Part shown: positions 8,956-17,142 of the stretch, one piece after another | Numbering within the stretch: position 1 is the stretch's first letter | Layout: each line of letters begins with the position of its first letter | DNA from: Apostichopus japonicus | Lineage: Eukaryota; Echinodermata; Holothuroidea; Aspidochirotida; Stichopodidae | Assembly: GCF_037975245.1 (NCBI RefSeq) | Contig: NC_092577.1 | Span: forward strand, 23,904,398-23,924,397 | Length of the DNA stretch: 20,000 nucleotides | Direction of reading: 5' to 3' | The notes under the pieces: model-generated | Told to the model about the DNA's origin: nothing | The model's database searches: none | What the model saw: the letters and a program-made list of their open reading frames with translations, nothing else | Made by a program: the position numbers and the translations under genes

Positions 8956-10473
8956 GTTAGTTTGAAATAAGATATATATAGATCTCAATCTAGAGGAAAG
9001 AAATATAGGGGTACAAATTGTTGCAATAAGGAGCTATCACATGTGTACTACCACTTAAACCAGATTGTCACCAATTGATGTGCAAATTCAAATTCATTAC
9101 ATTCGTCCGTCTGTCCATCAAGTTCAAAGGTTCTACGGACAAAGATCAAAATTGGCCTAAAATTTGTGAAAAAAGTATCACAAATTTATAAACTGTAAGT
9201 TCAATGAAGTTCAAACTCATAAAGTAGGTGCCTGACCATACAGTCTTAATTGTGCATGCGTAATTGTGACGTCATAGGTCAAAGCTCAGAGATCAAAGTT
9301 AAATGACCTAAAAAATATATATATTTTTTTTTACCCAATATCTACTTGTCAGTATGTTGAAAAAGTCATTAAACCACAGAGATTTTCAATTCCATGGGTT
9401 GTCTCCTTGTTTAGCTCGATATCATGCTACTACCAGTTTCATGATTAGAAGTTCATAAATATAAGGCCCACTGATTTTAAGTATGGCATTATTAAAGTGA
9501 AGCCGTTACACGGTGTATTGTTTGGGTTTCATGGTATAATACAACCCCCAGATGCAACAAATACAATTGAAAGAAATTCCTTCAATGATATTGGAAATGT
9601 CTTACAAATTTTCTACCTCATTCACCTCTGTCACCCAAATTAGCAGTATGGATAATTAGCAATCCCGTCCAGCCCTTTCAGTGGGTAGTGCTGTTTTAAG
9701 GATGTTTGGGTAAAGTGTGTGACATGCACTTATTCAAACATGCAAATGTTCATCCTTCCTAGCACAACTGTAGGCATAAAATCAAATTCAACAGGTTTCA
9801 GCTACTGCACCATTGGTGCTCTAGCTGTAATAAATTAATGAATAACTAGTCTGCAATGAAAAATTCTCACATTATTTAAGTGTCAACTTTTAGCTGAAAT
9901 AACAGGTTGCAAACTCAGTAAAACGGTTGACAACTTTGCCACGCATGTCATTACCAGTGCCGGTAAGCACATCACCTTTTTGTATTCCAAGGATCCTCTC
10001 ATCTTAACTTACAAAAGTATTAGTCAGAAGGTTGAAAAAATGAAACTCATTGTTCCAACACCCATGTTAGTGCACAGTAGATTTATGTGCTGAGATGTTG
10101 AATGCTAACATTTATAGCACAATAATTTGTGATGTCACTCTTGTACTACTCAGATTGCCTTCCTTTATTTTTTCTTGTTCCCAAAGCAATTGCTTTTTTT
10201 TTTCTAAAATGAGATCATTGTCTTATGTTATTGGGTTACTCGACTCTACAAGCCCTCTTTTCTCAAAATGATTTATGAGATATTGGCTATGTTCCAAGTT
10301 CATCCAAGCATTTTAATTATAAAATAAAAATTAGAAGCATGTAAGTAAAAACATGTTGTTAACCATACTATATAAAAAACTAGAACAGGGTGAACTAAAC
10401 TCATATTAAGTGAAGAAGTATCAAATGATGAAATTCCCAAGTGGCGACCAAAAAGATTACTTTAATGTTTCAG
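8956..10473. other. Long intron
   Basis: About 1.5 kb, AT-rich, with no gene recognised. It contains a perfect CRE-like TGACGTCA (9267-9274) directly followed by TAGGTCAAAG, an ATGACCT a little further on, and a T-rich run near 9320. This resembles the AGGTCA-rich repeats seen in the intron before 15195. Confidence 0.55.
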
Positions 10474-10589
10474 TCTTTGAAGGGACTTGGAAGTGGAGCA
10501 GTAGCCACATGCCACAACATATCAGAATACAAAACTGCATGGTTGTCAATGTCAAAGGAATTGTGTGCGAAATCCATTATTTATAGATG
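10474..10589 (+). CDS. Probable exon of unknown function
   Basis: After acceptor TTTAATGTTTCAG the frame reads SLKGLGSGAVATCHNISEYK and then WLSMSKELCAKSIIYR, open in phase 0 and so compatible with the exon ending at 8955. The only donor before the in-frame TGA at 10591 is a poor ATG/GTGACT, and its phase does not fit the next good exon (10976). The product is not recognised. It may be a genuine exon of the composite gene with a missed partner, or the start of decayed sequence. Confidence 0.4.
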
Positions 10590-10636
10590 GTGACTTGCAG
10601 TAATACCTGCTTTGGGAAGACTACTGGTACTTTCAG

Positions 10637-10797
10637 AAACAAGAAATTGGAGACATGTACCATCAGTATTTCACAGATTGCAAACCTCCCCCTATCAGCA
10701 ATTCTACAATCAGTGGTGTAAGCTATCAATGGGGAGTGAAATATATTTTTTTACAAAGAGTGAAATTGATGTGGCTTACTTGCATTCATTTTGCTTG
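10637..10797 (+). CDS. Doubtful exon between acceptor and strong donor
   Basis: A usable acceptor (TGGTACTTTCAG) and a strong donor (TTG/GTAAGTG) enclose a stretch open in two frames, one beginning KQEIGDMYHQYF. Neither frame joins in phase to the exons on both sides, and I recognise no domain in either. Listed because the splice sites are good; the coding claim is weak. Confidence 0.25.
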
Positions 10798-10975
10798 GTA
10801 AGTGAAGTGTTTGTTCCCCTGTCATTGACATTTAATTTTTTCAGGTAGACTGTTTTTGAGCAGACAAGTGTCTTGTACAATAAAGTACCTTTGAGGTGTA
10901 TGTAATTTTGTGAAAGTTGGAGTTATCAACTTATTACACTTTCATTTAACACATTTACATTCTTCTCATTTTAAG

Positions 10976-11053
10976 ATTCCAATGAAGAATGTCACATTAC
11001 TCTGAAGGTTCTTCAAGGAGTTACTAGCAGACTGTGGGTGATGGAATTTGCAT
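10976..11053 (+). CDS. Exon upstream of the BRCT domain
   Basis: Strong acceptor (TTCTTCTCATTTTAAG) and donor (GCAT/GTGAGT). It encodes SNEECHITLKVLQGVTSRLW and then VMEFA, a strand-and-helix-like stretch of no recognised family. The single base left over (T) joins with GG of the next exon to make Trp and keeps the frame into the BRCT exon. The upstream phase partner was not found. Confidence 0.55.
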
Positions 11054-11467
11054 GTGAGTGTTTGACTAGCTGTGATGTAACTTTGAAAATGTCAGACAAA
11101 ATAGGATGATTTGGATGATGTGCAGTGTTACATAATACACCAATTGAAAGATTGAAATTTATGGAGTGAAAATTGTACTTAAATTACTTTATTAATCGTG
11201 ACAGCATAACTACTGTGTTGAAGGCATGGGTACAATATATTGTAACACAGAACACACACTACTAGTGAGTTAGAACTTGGTGGACCATCAAATTGATGCA
11301 GAGCATAGGGTACAAGTTTAAACTCATTGAGTTTAATCATTTAGCTATGTTTATTCCTTATAGTTGGCTACTATAGGATCAATTTAGTTAAGCTTGTTAT
11401 ATAGTTACATTTTTTGATAACATTTACTTGAAAAAAAGGACGATTGCCTCTTTTCTGGTTTGTTTAG
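11054..11467. other. Intron
   Basis: AT-rich sequence ending in a long pyrimidine-rich acceptor (TTTTCTGGTTTGTTTAG). No gene seen. Confidence 0.6.
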
Positions 11468-11629
11468 GGATTACAGAGTCTTTAAAGCATGGATGTCTCT
11501 TACCAGAAGAAAGGTTTGAAGTTAATGGAGAAGGTGGTGGGCCGCATAGAGCCAGAATGTGGAAAGGAACACCACTACTTCAAGACTTTCATGTCACTGT
11601 TATTGGCAGTTCTACAAAAATGGCCAAAG
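11468..11629 (+). CDS. BRCT domain exon 1
   Basis: The exon encodes a lead-in (ITESLKHGCLLPEERFEVNG, then a Gly-rich loop) and then MWKGTPLLQDFHVTVIGSS, which is the first beta strand and loop of a BRCT domain (PLL-x-x-F-x-V-x-G). BRCT domains bind phosphopeptides or partner proteins, mostly in DNA-damage responses and chromatin. Donor AAAG/GTTAGT leaves one base, matched exactly by the next exon. Together with the following three exons it gives a near full-length BRCT fold. Confidence 0.65.
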
Positions 11630-12270
11630 GTTAGTTCACACTTGTCAGGAAACAGTTCTGATTGAAATGGATGTTTTAGCATATGTTAGATGCTTCAATT
11701 ACTAATCAGTATAGTTCTGAAAGTTTCTTCTTCTATTGCTGAATGCAATTCTTATAATAATCTTCTTTACTGAGTAATCAGTGAACAATGTCACTTGCAG
11801 TTTGCACATTATTAACATCTCTCTGAATGTGAGGTCTGGGTATATGTATGCAAAGTAGCAATGTTATAATAAGAAAGTTAATTTCATGACATTGTGGCTG
11901 TCTAGTTGTCTGTGTGTCTGTGTGCTTGTCTTTATTTGTCTCTTTGTCTGTCCATACATCTGTTTATTCTTCCATCGTTCTGTCGATGATTGGAAAATTA
12001 AGTTGTGCAAAGTTGAACCATTATGCATCAATGTATTTAGTAACATTGTAAGGTCGTAATTTTGCCCAAAATTTGTAAGCTTCCTTTTTACTTAGAGGAA
12101 CTGAAGGTGTGCATAGACACATCAACATCATAAAATGCTGGTCAATATCCGGTCCTTGTCCTGCTGAGTGATCAAACAGTCAAGTCAACATTCCAGTATT
12201 ACTACCACATTTGATAGTAAAGATGCCGTCTGTGTAATATAGTTCTCTTCTTCTTTTTTTTCCAACTCAG
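11630..12270. other. Intron with TGTC-rich simple repeat
   Basis: A pyrimidine/TGTC-rich degenerate microsatellite occupies about 11893-11990 (repeated GTCTGT-type words). No gene seen. The intron ends in a very strong acceptor (TTCTTTTTTTTCCAACTCAG). Confidence 0.6.
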
Positions 12271-12396
12271 AACAACTTCTGCAGCTGCTAAATAAGTGTG
12301 GTGCAACTGTTATTGACACTGGCATTGCTGAAGAATGTTCCACTGTCATTGTTGATCTCTGCGATCCTGGAACAAGGGACAGAAAAAGCTTTCAAG
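12271..12396 (+). CDS. BRCT domain exon 2
   Basis: It reads EQLLQLLNKCGATVIDTGIA and then STVIVDLCDPGTRDRKSFQ. This is the helix 1 and strand 2 region of BRCT domains, with the characteristic CGA-x-V following an L-x-x-LL helix. Both splice phases fit: one base is received from the previous exon and one is left for the next. Donor CAAG/GTATGT is strong. Confidence 0.7.
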
Positions 12397-13177
12397 GTAT
12401 GTTTCATTTCATTCAGATTATTGCCAACTGCCTTAAGAATTTTTGAAGTGAATTAGGATGATTTTATACATATATATCCAGGGCTCAAAATCACATTTTT
12501 GGTATGGGGGCTCTTGAGAATTTTTGTTTTTTTTGGGGGGGGGGGGCTTTTTTTTGGATTATAAGGGCTATTTTTGGAATTGTCAGCATTGTTTTTTTTT
12601 ACTTTAAATACAATACATCAAGTACTTGTTTTTTTAATTTTAGAGGTTCTATACACAGTCAATGACAAGAAAAATTGACACTGATATTACAAGAAAAAAA
12701 TATAGAATAAAAAAATATAGAAAGGTTTCTTGAAACTTTTTAATTGTCATGTTTTCCCCTCTTCAAAAACCGAGGCCTGGGGTGACTTTTCTTTAATTTC
12801 ATTAAGAATAATACTTTGAATTTATATCCTGAATATATCCTGAATATATCCTGAATAATCACAGGAATCAAAAGTCTCATTGCAGTGAACTAATGAGCAA
12901 TCAGTATTTATACTATTTGCAGGAAAAGATTGATGATCAAGTAATTCGGATTTCAAGTATATCTTTACCTGGCTTGGTTATCTTTTTTGTAATTAGTAAA
13001 TGAGCAAAAGTAGTTTTGCAAAATAAGTTGCCGATTTGAGTATGAGGGTTGATATGGATATACTGTGCTAACAGTTTTTATGGTTGCAGCAATTACAAAA
13101 TAGCTGCGTAGTGCAGTTAAATCTAGTTCATCATTGGTTACACACCTGAATCTAAGCTGCAGGTCATTCATCCTTAG
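12397..13177. other. Intron with homopolymers and an 11-bp tandem repeat
   Basis: Contains T8 and G13-14 runs near 12526-12555 and a perfect threefold 11-bp tandem repeat TATATCCTGAA at 12823-12855. No gene seen. An open frame on the minus strand (12965-13219) overlaps the next exon and has no recognisable domain. Confidence 0.6.
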
Positions 13178-13284
13178 TGGGAACACAAGGCATGAATCCC
13201 ATGCCGAAAATGCTATCAAAACTGTTGAAGGAATTCCAAACTCAGAAGTCTTCAGAAGATTGCAAATCTCATACTCGTGGATAT
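13178..13284 (+). CDS. BRCT-region exon 3 (variable loop)
   Basis: Acceptor TTCATCCTTAG and donor TAT/GTAAGT. With the base left by the previous exon the frame reads VGTQGMNPMPKMLSKLLKEF and then KSSEDCKSHTRGY, ending in phase 0. This falls in the loop and helix 2 region of the BRCT domain, which varies in length, so no strong family match is expected. The other frames of this stretch do not fit the incoming phase. Confidence 0.5.
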
Positions 13285-13691
13285 GTAAGTAACTGTTGTT
13301 CAGTCAAATAACGACCTGCAAAAGTGGCATAGAAACCTCAACTCAAAGAAATTTGGTAGTGTTTTATCTTTTTCATATCACTGGGTTATAATGGAAAAGG
13401 GGATTTGGGTGCCAAGTTATGCCATTTTTTCTAACTGTATTGTTTTTCAAAGACTATGTCATTTAGCATCAACTTGTAGTTTTGATGCATGAGCTCTAGT
13501 CCCAAGTTTGAATTGTTGTATTTGCTCGAGTTAAGTGCAAGTCCTGTTACTTGACTTAGGCTTTAGTGTGGGTAATGGATATGCATCCATTAATCCTCAG
13601 ATCAATGTGCACTTGGTTATTATACAGTTTGATATTCCAAACTCACCATGAACATGTCTTCAACCCTTTTCCACATATCTTTCCTTAATAG
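13285..13691. other. Intron
   Basis: AT-rich, with no gene seen. It ends at TTTCCTTAATAG, or 11 bases later if the AAAG at 13702 is the acceptor. Confidence 0.55.
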
Positions 13692-13796
13692 GGATCACAA
13701 AGATGTGTACAGTTGTGACATACAATTGGGTAGTAGATACCATTTCCAATTACAGAGTGCAGCCATATGAAAAGTACAAAGTTGACAGTCCACAAA
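13692..13796 (+). CDS. BRCT domain exon 4 (C-terminal Trp helix)
   Basis: It encodes MCTVVTYNWVVDTISNYRVQ and then YEKYKVDSPQ. VVT-x-x-WVVD-x-I is the conserved C-terminal BRCT segment with its invariant Trp, here followed by the usual R-x-x-P-Y-x-Y. The better acceptor (before 13692) gives a phase clash with the previous exon. An alternative acceptor AAAG/ATG at 13702 restores phase, so either that site is used or a base is lost. Donor CAAA/GTAAGT leaves one base that joins the YR exon at 15195 as ATT-GAT-CCA, giving IDPE. Confidence 0.7.
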
Positions 13797-15194
13797 GTAA
13801 GTTTGCTTGTGACAACAACATTTCTTTGGCCATTATGCATTTCAGAAAAGTGGTGGTAGTTTGATTCTTCAATATAACATTGTAGTGCTTTTGAAATTGC
13901 AGTTCATGTTATGCTACATAGGGTCCAATAAGAGCTAGGCCTATACTACAGTCTTTTACATGCTATAATATCCTATGTTGGTATAACATTTGCTCTGTGT
14001 CATCAAGTGACTGTGAAGAGAAATTTTCTGCTGCGACAGACATCAGTTTGATTTCTTTCTGAAAATAAAAAAATCTATGCTGTGGGGTGGCCAGTGTATG
14101 GATGTGTGTTCCTTGAATTGTAAACATCAATCAAACTCAAGTTTGTTAAGTGGAATGGATGTCAAACTTACTGCATAGATGTACCCTATTAAAACCTTGG
14201 TTGGGATTATTTTTGGCTGATGTCAAAAGACCTGAAGTCAGCAAAGGTGACAGATCAAAAGCTGTGAAACGAGTAACCAGTATTGGTCAAAGGTCAATTG
14301 AGGTCAGTAGAAAGTATTAACAAACATAAACCATAAAAGCTGGTGTGGACTTTAAAACTTTGTATCTGGGTGGACTCTACCAATATCTTGGTTGGGTCCA
14401 AGTTCATGGAAGGTCATTAGAGCATATTAGTTGAGAATATTGTTGGCAGCCTGCACTCATCAAGAGAATGTTCCTTGAAAGTCATAGGTCAAGTGTGACT
14501 TCATTAACAGTAAAGACTTACTCTGTACAGGTTTGGGTATAGGTCAGAGGTCATGTGGGATCAGTAGAAAGCAAAAGCCAACCTTGAAAATGCCATTTCT
14601 CAGTGCTGCACTTATGAATAGACTTCAACTTTACATGTGTCTGTGCTTTAGTGAGTTTTTGGAAGGTTGCAAGCATAACTCAACAATAACTAGTGACATT
14701 GATGAAGTTTGAATTTGTTACAGTGAGATCCCATTGTACACATTTTGGTAGAGATCAAAGGTCATGTGAAGTTTGCTAGAGGCAAAACTGAAATAGCTCA
14801 TCATTTTCATAATTCTGAATTACAAAATTGGATGGGCTTGATTTCTTACTTACAGGTATGTGGACATGTGTCCAAAAGACCTGTTTTACTAAAAAATTAT
14901 AGATTAAGATCCTGTAATGAAAAATATTTTGGCATTGTGGCTATTTTGTCACATTTTCAATGCTTTTACATACAGTAGACAGGTATGACATTTACATGTC
15001 CATAAACCTTTAAAAAGAGAAAGCCTGTTGTAAATTTCATACCAAATAGAATTTTATAGACAAATATAAGATGAATTAACAATTCTTGATCAAAGAGGTA
15101 GTTCAATGCATCATCATGACCATGGTCTACTCATTTAAGTCAACCTGTGTAAGGTGATCTCAATATCTAAAATGTATATTGCTTCTACTTTCAG
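13797..15194. other. Intron with AGGTCA-rich repeats
   Basis: About 1.4 kb. The central part (14186-14790) holds degenerate tandem units listed separately. An open frame at 14745-14978 lies in the repeat and has no domain. The intron ends in acceptor TTGCTTCTACTTTCAG. Confidence 0.6.
14186..14790. repeat. Degenerate tandem repeat rich in AGGTCA
   Basis: Matching anchors recur at roughly 190-260 bp: CTTGGTTGGG near 14200 and 14390; TCAGTAGAAAG near 14303 and 14559; AGGTCA/AGGTCATG in almost every part (near 14290, 14300, 14412, 14485, 14540, 14547 and 14758). The units are diverged, so this is an old minisatellite-like array or fragments of one interspersed repeat. AGGTCA is the nuclear-receptor half-site, but here repetition explains its abundance. 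Confidence 0.5.
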
Positions 15195-16252
15195 TTGATC
15201 CAGAGGTTGATGACAGAGACCCTCCTAAAAACATTGATCCAGAGCCAGATTTTAAGAACCCTGGAAACCAAAATGAACAGGACCTCATTCATGATCCCAC
15301 CACAAATGGAGACTCAATCAAAACAAATGTTGGGAGAGATGATCCTAGCAGTAACAAGGTTGTCAGTGATGGTGATGAAGATGGAATTGATGTTGAAGGT
15401 GAAGGTGAAGATGGCCTTTCAGATTGTGACACTGAGGATCCCTTTGATCTAGATTATCAACCTCCTGAGAAACAACATAAGCAGGACCTCAATAATGGTT
15501 GCACAAATGGAGAATCAAGGAATACAAATGTTGGGAGAGATGATCCTAGCAGTTACAAGATTGTCAGTGATGGTGATGAAGATGGAATTGATGTTGAAGG
15601 TGAAGATGGCCTTTCAGATTGTGACACTGAGGATCCCTTTGATCTAGATTATCAACCTCCTGAGAAACAACATAAGCAGGACCTCATTAATGGTTCAACA
15701 AATGGAGAGTCGAGCAAGACAAATGTTGGGAGAGATGATCCTAGCAGTTACAAGGTTGTCAGTGATGGTGATGAAGATGGAATTGATGTTGAAGGTGAAG
15801 ATGGCCATTCAGATTGTGACACTGATCCAAATTATCAACCTCTTGAAAAACAAAATAAGCAGGACCTCATTAGTCGTTCCACAAATGGAGAGTCAAGCAA
15901 AACAAATGTTGGGAGAGATGATCCTAGCAGTTACAAGGTTGTCAGTGATGGTGATGAAGATGGAATTGATGTTGAAGGTGAAGATGAAGATGACAATTCT
16001 GCAGAGACTTTTGTTGTAGAAAGTAGTTTGGGAAAGTACAGCTACTGCCTCTATTGTTCTACTCGCCAGTTAAAGTTACCACGACATTGCGCAAGAAAGC
16101 ATGGAGCGGAATACTTGGTTTCAGAAGCTTTGGCTGCAGATGATAAAGGAGACAAATGGCTTCACATCAGAAACTTAGGGAACCATGATCATAACAACCT
16201 TGTTTTCTCAGGCAAGGCTAAGGACCTTGTGGTAAGACGAAGGGCCATCTGA
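15195..16252 (+). CDS. Acidic repeat region plus C2H2 finger
   Basis: Starting at the acceptor TTCTACTTTCAG, the frame reads DPEVDDRDPPKNIDPEPDF and then four copies of a 61-67 residue acidic repeat. Each copy includes NVGRDDPSS-x-K-x-VSDGDED and GIDVEGE. A zinc finger CLYC-x9-H-x4-H (16046-16101) follows, then KHGAEYLVSEALAADDKGDK and GNHDHNNLVF, a segment that family members carry between the first and second fingers. The acidic repeats are likely disordered, perhaps chromatin- or partner-binding. The frame stops at 16250-16252, immediately before the second finger, which continues in another frame. The GTAAGA at 16232 could look like a donor, but the next finger is too close for an intron. 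Confidence 0.65.
15276..15990 (+). repeat. Four in-frame tandem repeats, 183-201 bp
   Basis: The word TGGGAGAGATGATCCTAGCA starts at 15331, 15532, 15727 and 15910, giving periods of 201, 195 and 183 bp, all multiples of three. Copies are nearly identical at the nucleotide level over long runs. Differences are mainly in-frame deletions within the stretch encoding CDTEDPFDLDY. This is a recently amplified coding minisatellite. Confidence 0.9.
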
Positions 16253-16600
16253 GAAGTTCCATATACTGTTATGTACCTTGTGTACATTGTTATGGGTATT
16301 ACCACAGACACAGCCTGTGGGTCCATGCGAAGAGTTGCCCAAAAAAGGATGCAAAAGTCAAAAGTCAAAATAATCATGTCAGGGAGGGCATGAAACTTCT
16401 ACATTGCAGGGAAGAAACTTCAACCCAAATGAAGAATCTTCTAAGCAAAATGGTGCATGATAAAATAACGTTGATCATCAGAAATGATAAACTACCTTAA
16501 GCATAAGCAATTCAGTAAGAAAAGGGGACATAGCAAGGGAGAAAATGAGACTACTGGCAAAGCTCTTGGATAGTGCAAGATCACTTGATGGAAAAAGTAT
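16253..16600 (+). pseudogene. CCHC finger and start of YR core, frame-shifted
   Basis: In frame 1, YVPCVHCYGYYHRHSLWVHA and KSC give a CCHC finger, CVHC-x11-H-x3-C (16279-16338), identical in spacing to the finger of the minus-strand copy. MVHDKITLIIRNDKLP follows and ends at TAA 16498-16500. The conserved sequence then moves to frame 2 (LKHKQFSKKRG) and, after an AAAAGGGG run near 16521-16527, to frame 3 (DIAREKMRLLAKLLDSARSL). These are the expected helices before the core segment starting at 16573. Three successive one-base shifts in the same direction inside 100 bp need either decay or sequencing indels. Confidence 0.6.
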
Positions 16601-17079
16601 TACACAAGTCACAGGAAGTTGTTCATCCAGCTCAGTTTGATGTTGTAGTAGAGGCCGCAAAAATTGTATCTGGCTACAATGAGGAGAAGCAAGTGCACAA
16701 GTCCTATTCTTGTGCATTAAACATGGGATTTGCCATCTCAGATTTGGCCTTGGCTGTGAAAAACAAGTACATTAAAAGACAGTGCCGTGAGAAGATATCG
16801 GATGTGGATGACTTCATTCACCTTAGAAACACCGAATGGCGTGCACGAATAATAGCCCCTGCCCATCGACAGAAACAAGAGATGGTATGGAAGGCACCCA
16901 AGCTACTTCCATTGACAGAAGATTGTGTGAAGTTCAATACATATCTCAAATCTGAAGAGAAGAAAATAAAGCAGAAATTAAGAAAGATGGCACAATTTCA
17001 TTCACTACATACAAGAGATTCGCCTCCATTACACTTGCACAAATTATATTGTATAATCGAAGAAGACCATCTGAGGTAG
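16573..17079 (+). CDS. YR helical core segment
   Basis: Only the part from about residue 9 (KSQEVVHPAQFDVVVEAAK) is in register; the first residues belong to the previous frame. The segment continues through IVSGYNEEK, LRNTEWRARII and LLPLTEDCVKFNTYLKSEEK to KLRKMAQFHS. This is an alpha-helical region equivalent to the N-terminal core-binding domain of tyrosine recombinases, which clamps DNA. The last about 25 residues of this frame (to 17079) are out of register: the conserved sequence switches near 17010 to frame 3, where Box I lies. The TAG at 17077-17079 is therefore a product of the shift and not the protein end. Confidence 0.6.
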   Translation: MQDHLMEKVLHKSQEVVHPAQFDVVVEAAKIVSGYNEEKQVHKSYSCALNMGFAISDLALAVKNKYIKRQCREKISDVDDFIHLRNTEWRARIIAPAHRQKQEMVWKAPKLLPLTEDCVKFNTYLKSEEKKIKQKLRKMAQFHSLHTRDSPPLHLHKLYCIIEEDHLR

Positions 17080-17096
17080 CAGATAACCACAAGTGA
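17013..17096 (+). pseudogene. YR Box I segment in shifted frame
   Basis: In frame 3 this stretch reads RFASITLAQIILYNRRRPSE and VADN. It contains the family's Box I, with candidate catalytic Arg codons at 17058-17066 and the following P-S-E-V. The stop TGA at 17094-17096 ends this frame, and homologous sequence resumes in frame 1 with YKDQTTKEATVHDEVMQSLS. It is too short to stand out as an open frame, but it is the expected link between the core and the catalytic domain. Confidence 0.6.
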
Positions 17097-17142
17097 CTAC
17101 AAAGACCAAACAACAAAAGAGGCTACTGTCCATGATGAGGTT

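Noticed and set aside
12526-12600. Long G and T runs as a possible G-quadruplex or regulatory site
   Set aside because: A single G run does not make a quadruplex, and the flanks are homopolymer noise inside an intron.
15370-15990. DGDEDGIDVEGE in each acidic repeat resembles an EF-hand calcium loop
   Set aside because: Position 8 of the loop is Asp and not hydrophobic, and the flanking helices are absent, so it is more likely a simple acidic repeat.
15195-16019. Second-frame proteins rich in MLGEMILAVTRLSVMVMK
   Set aside because: These are shadow frames of the acidic tandem repeats and repeat only because the DNA does.
16232-16264. GTAAGA after the first zinc-finger segment looked like a splice donor
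   Set aside because: Conserved coding sequence (second finger) resumes within about 30 bp, too close for an intron; a one-base frame change explains it better.
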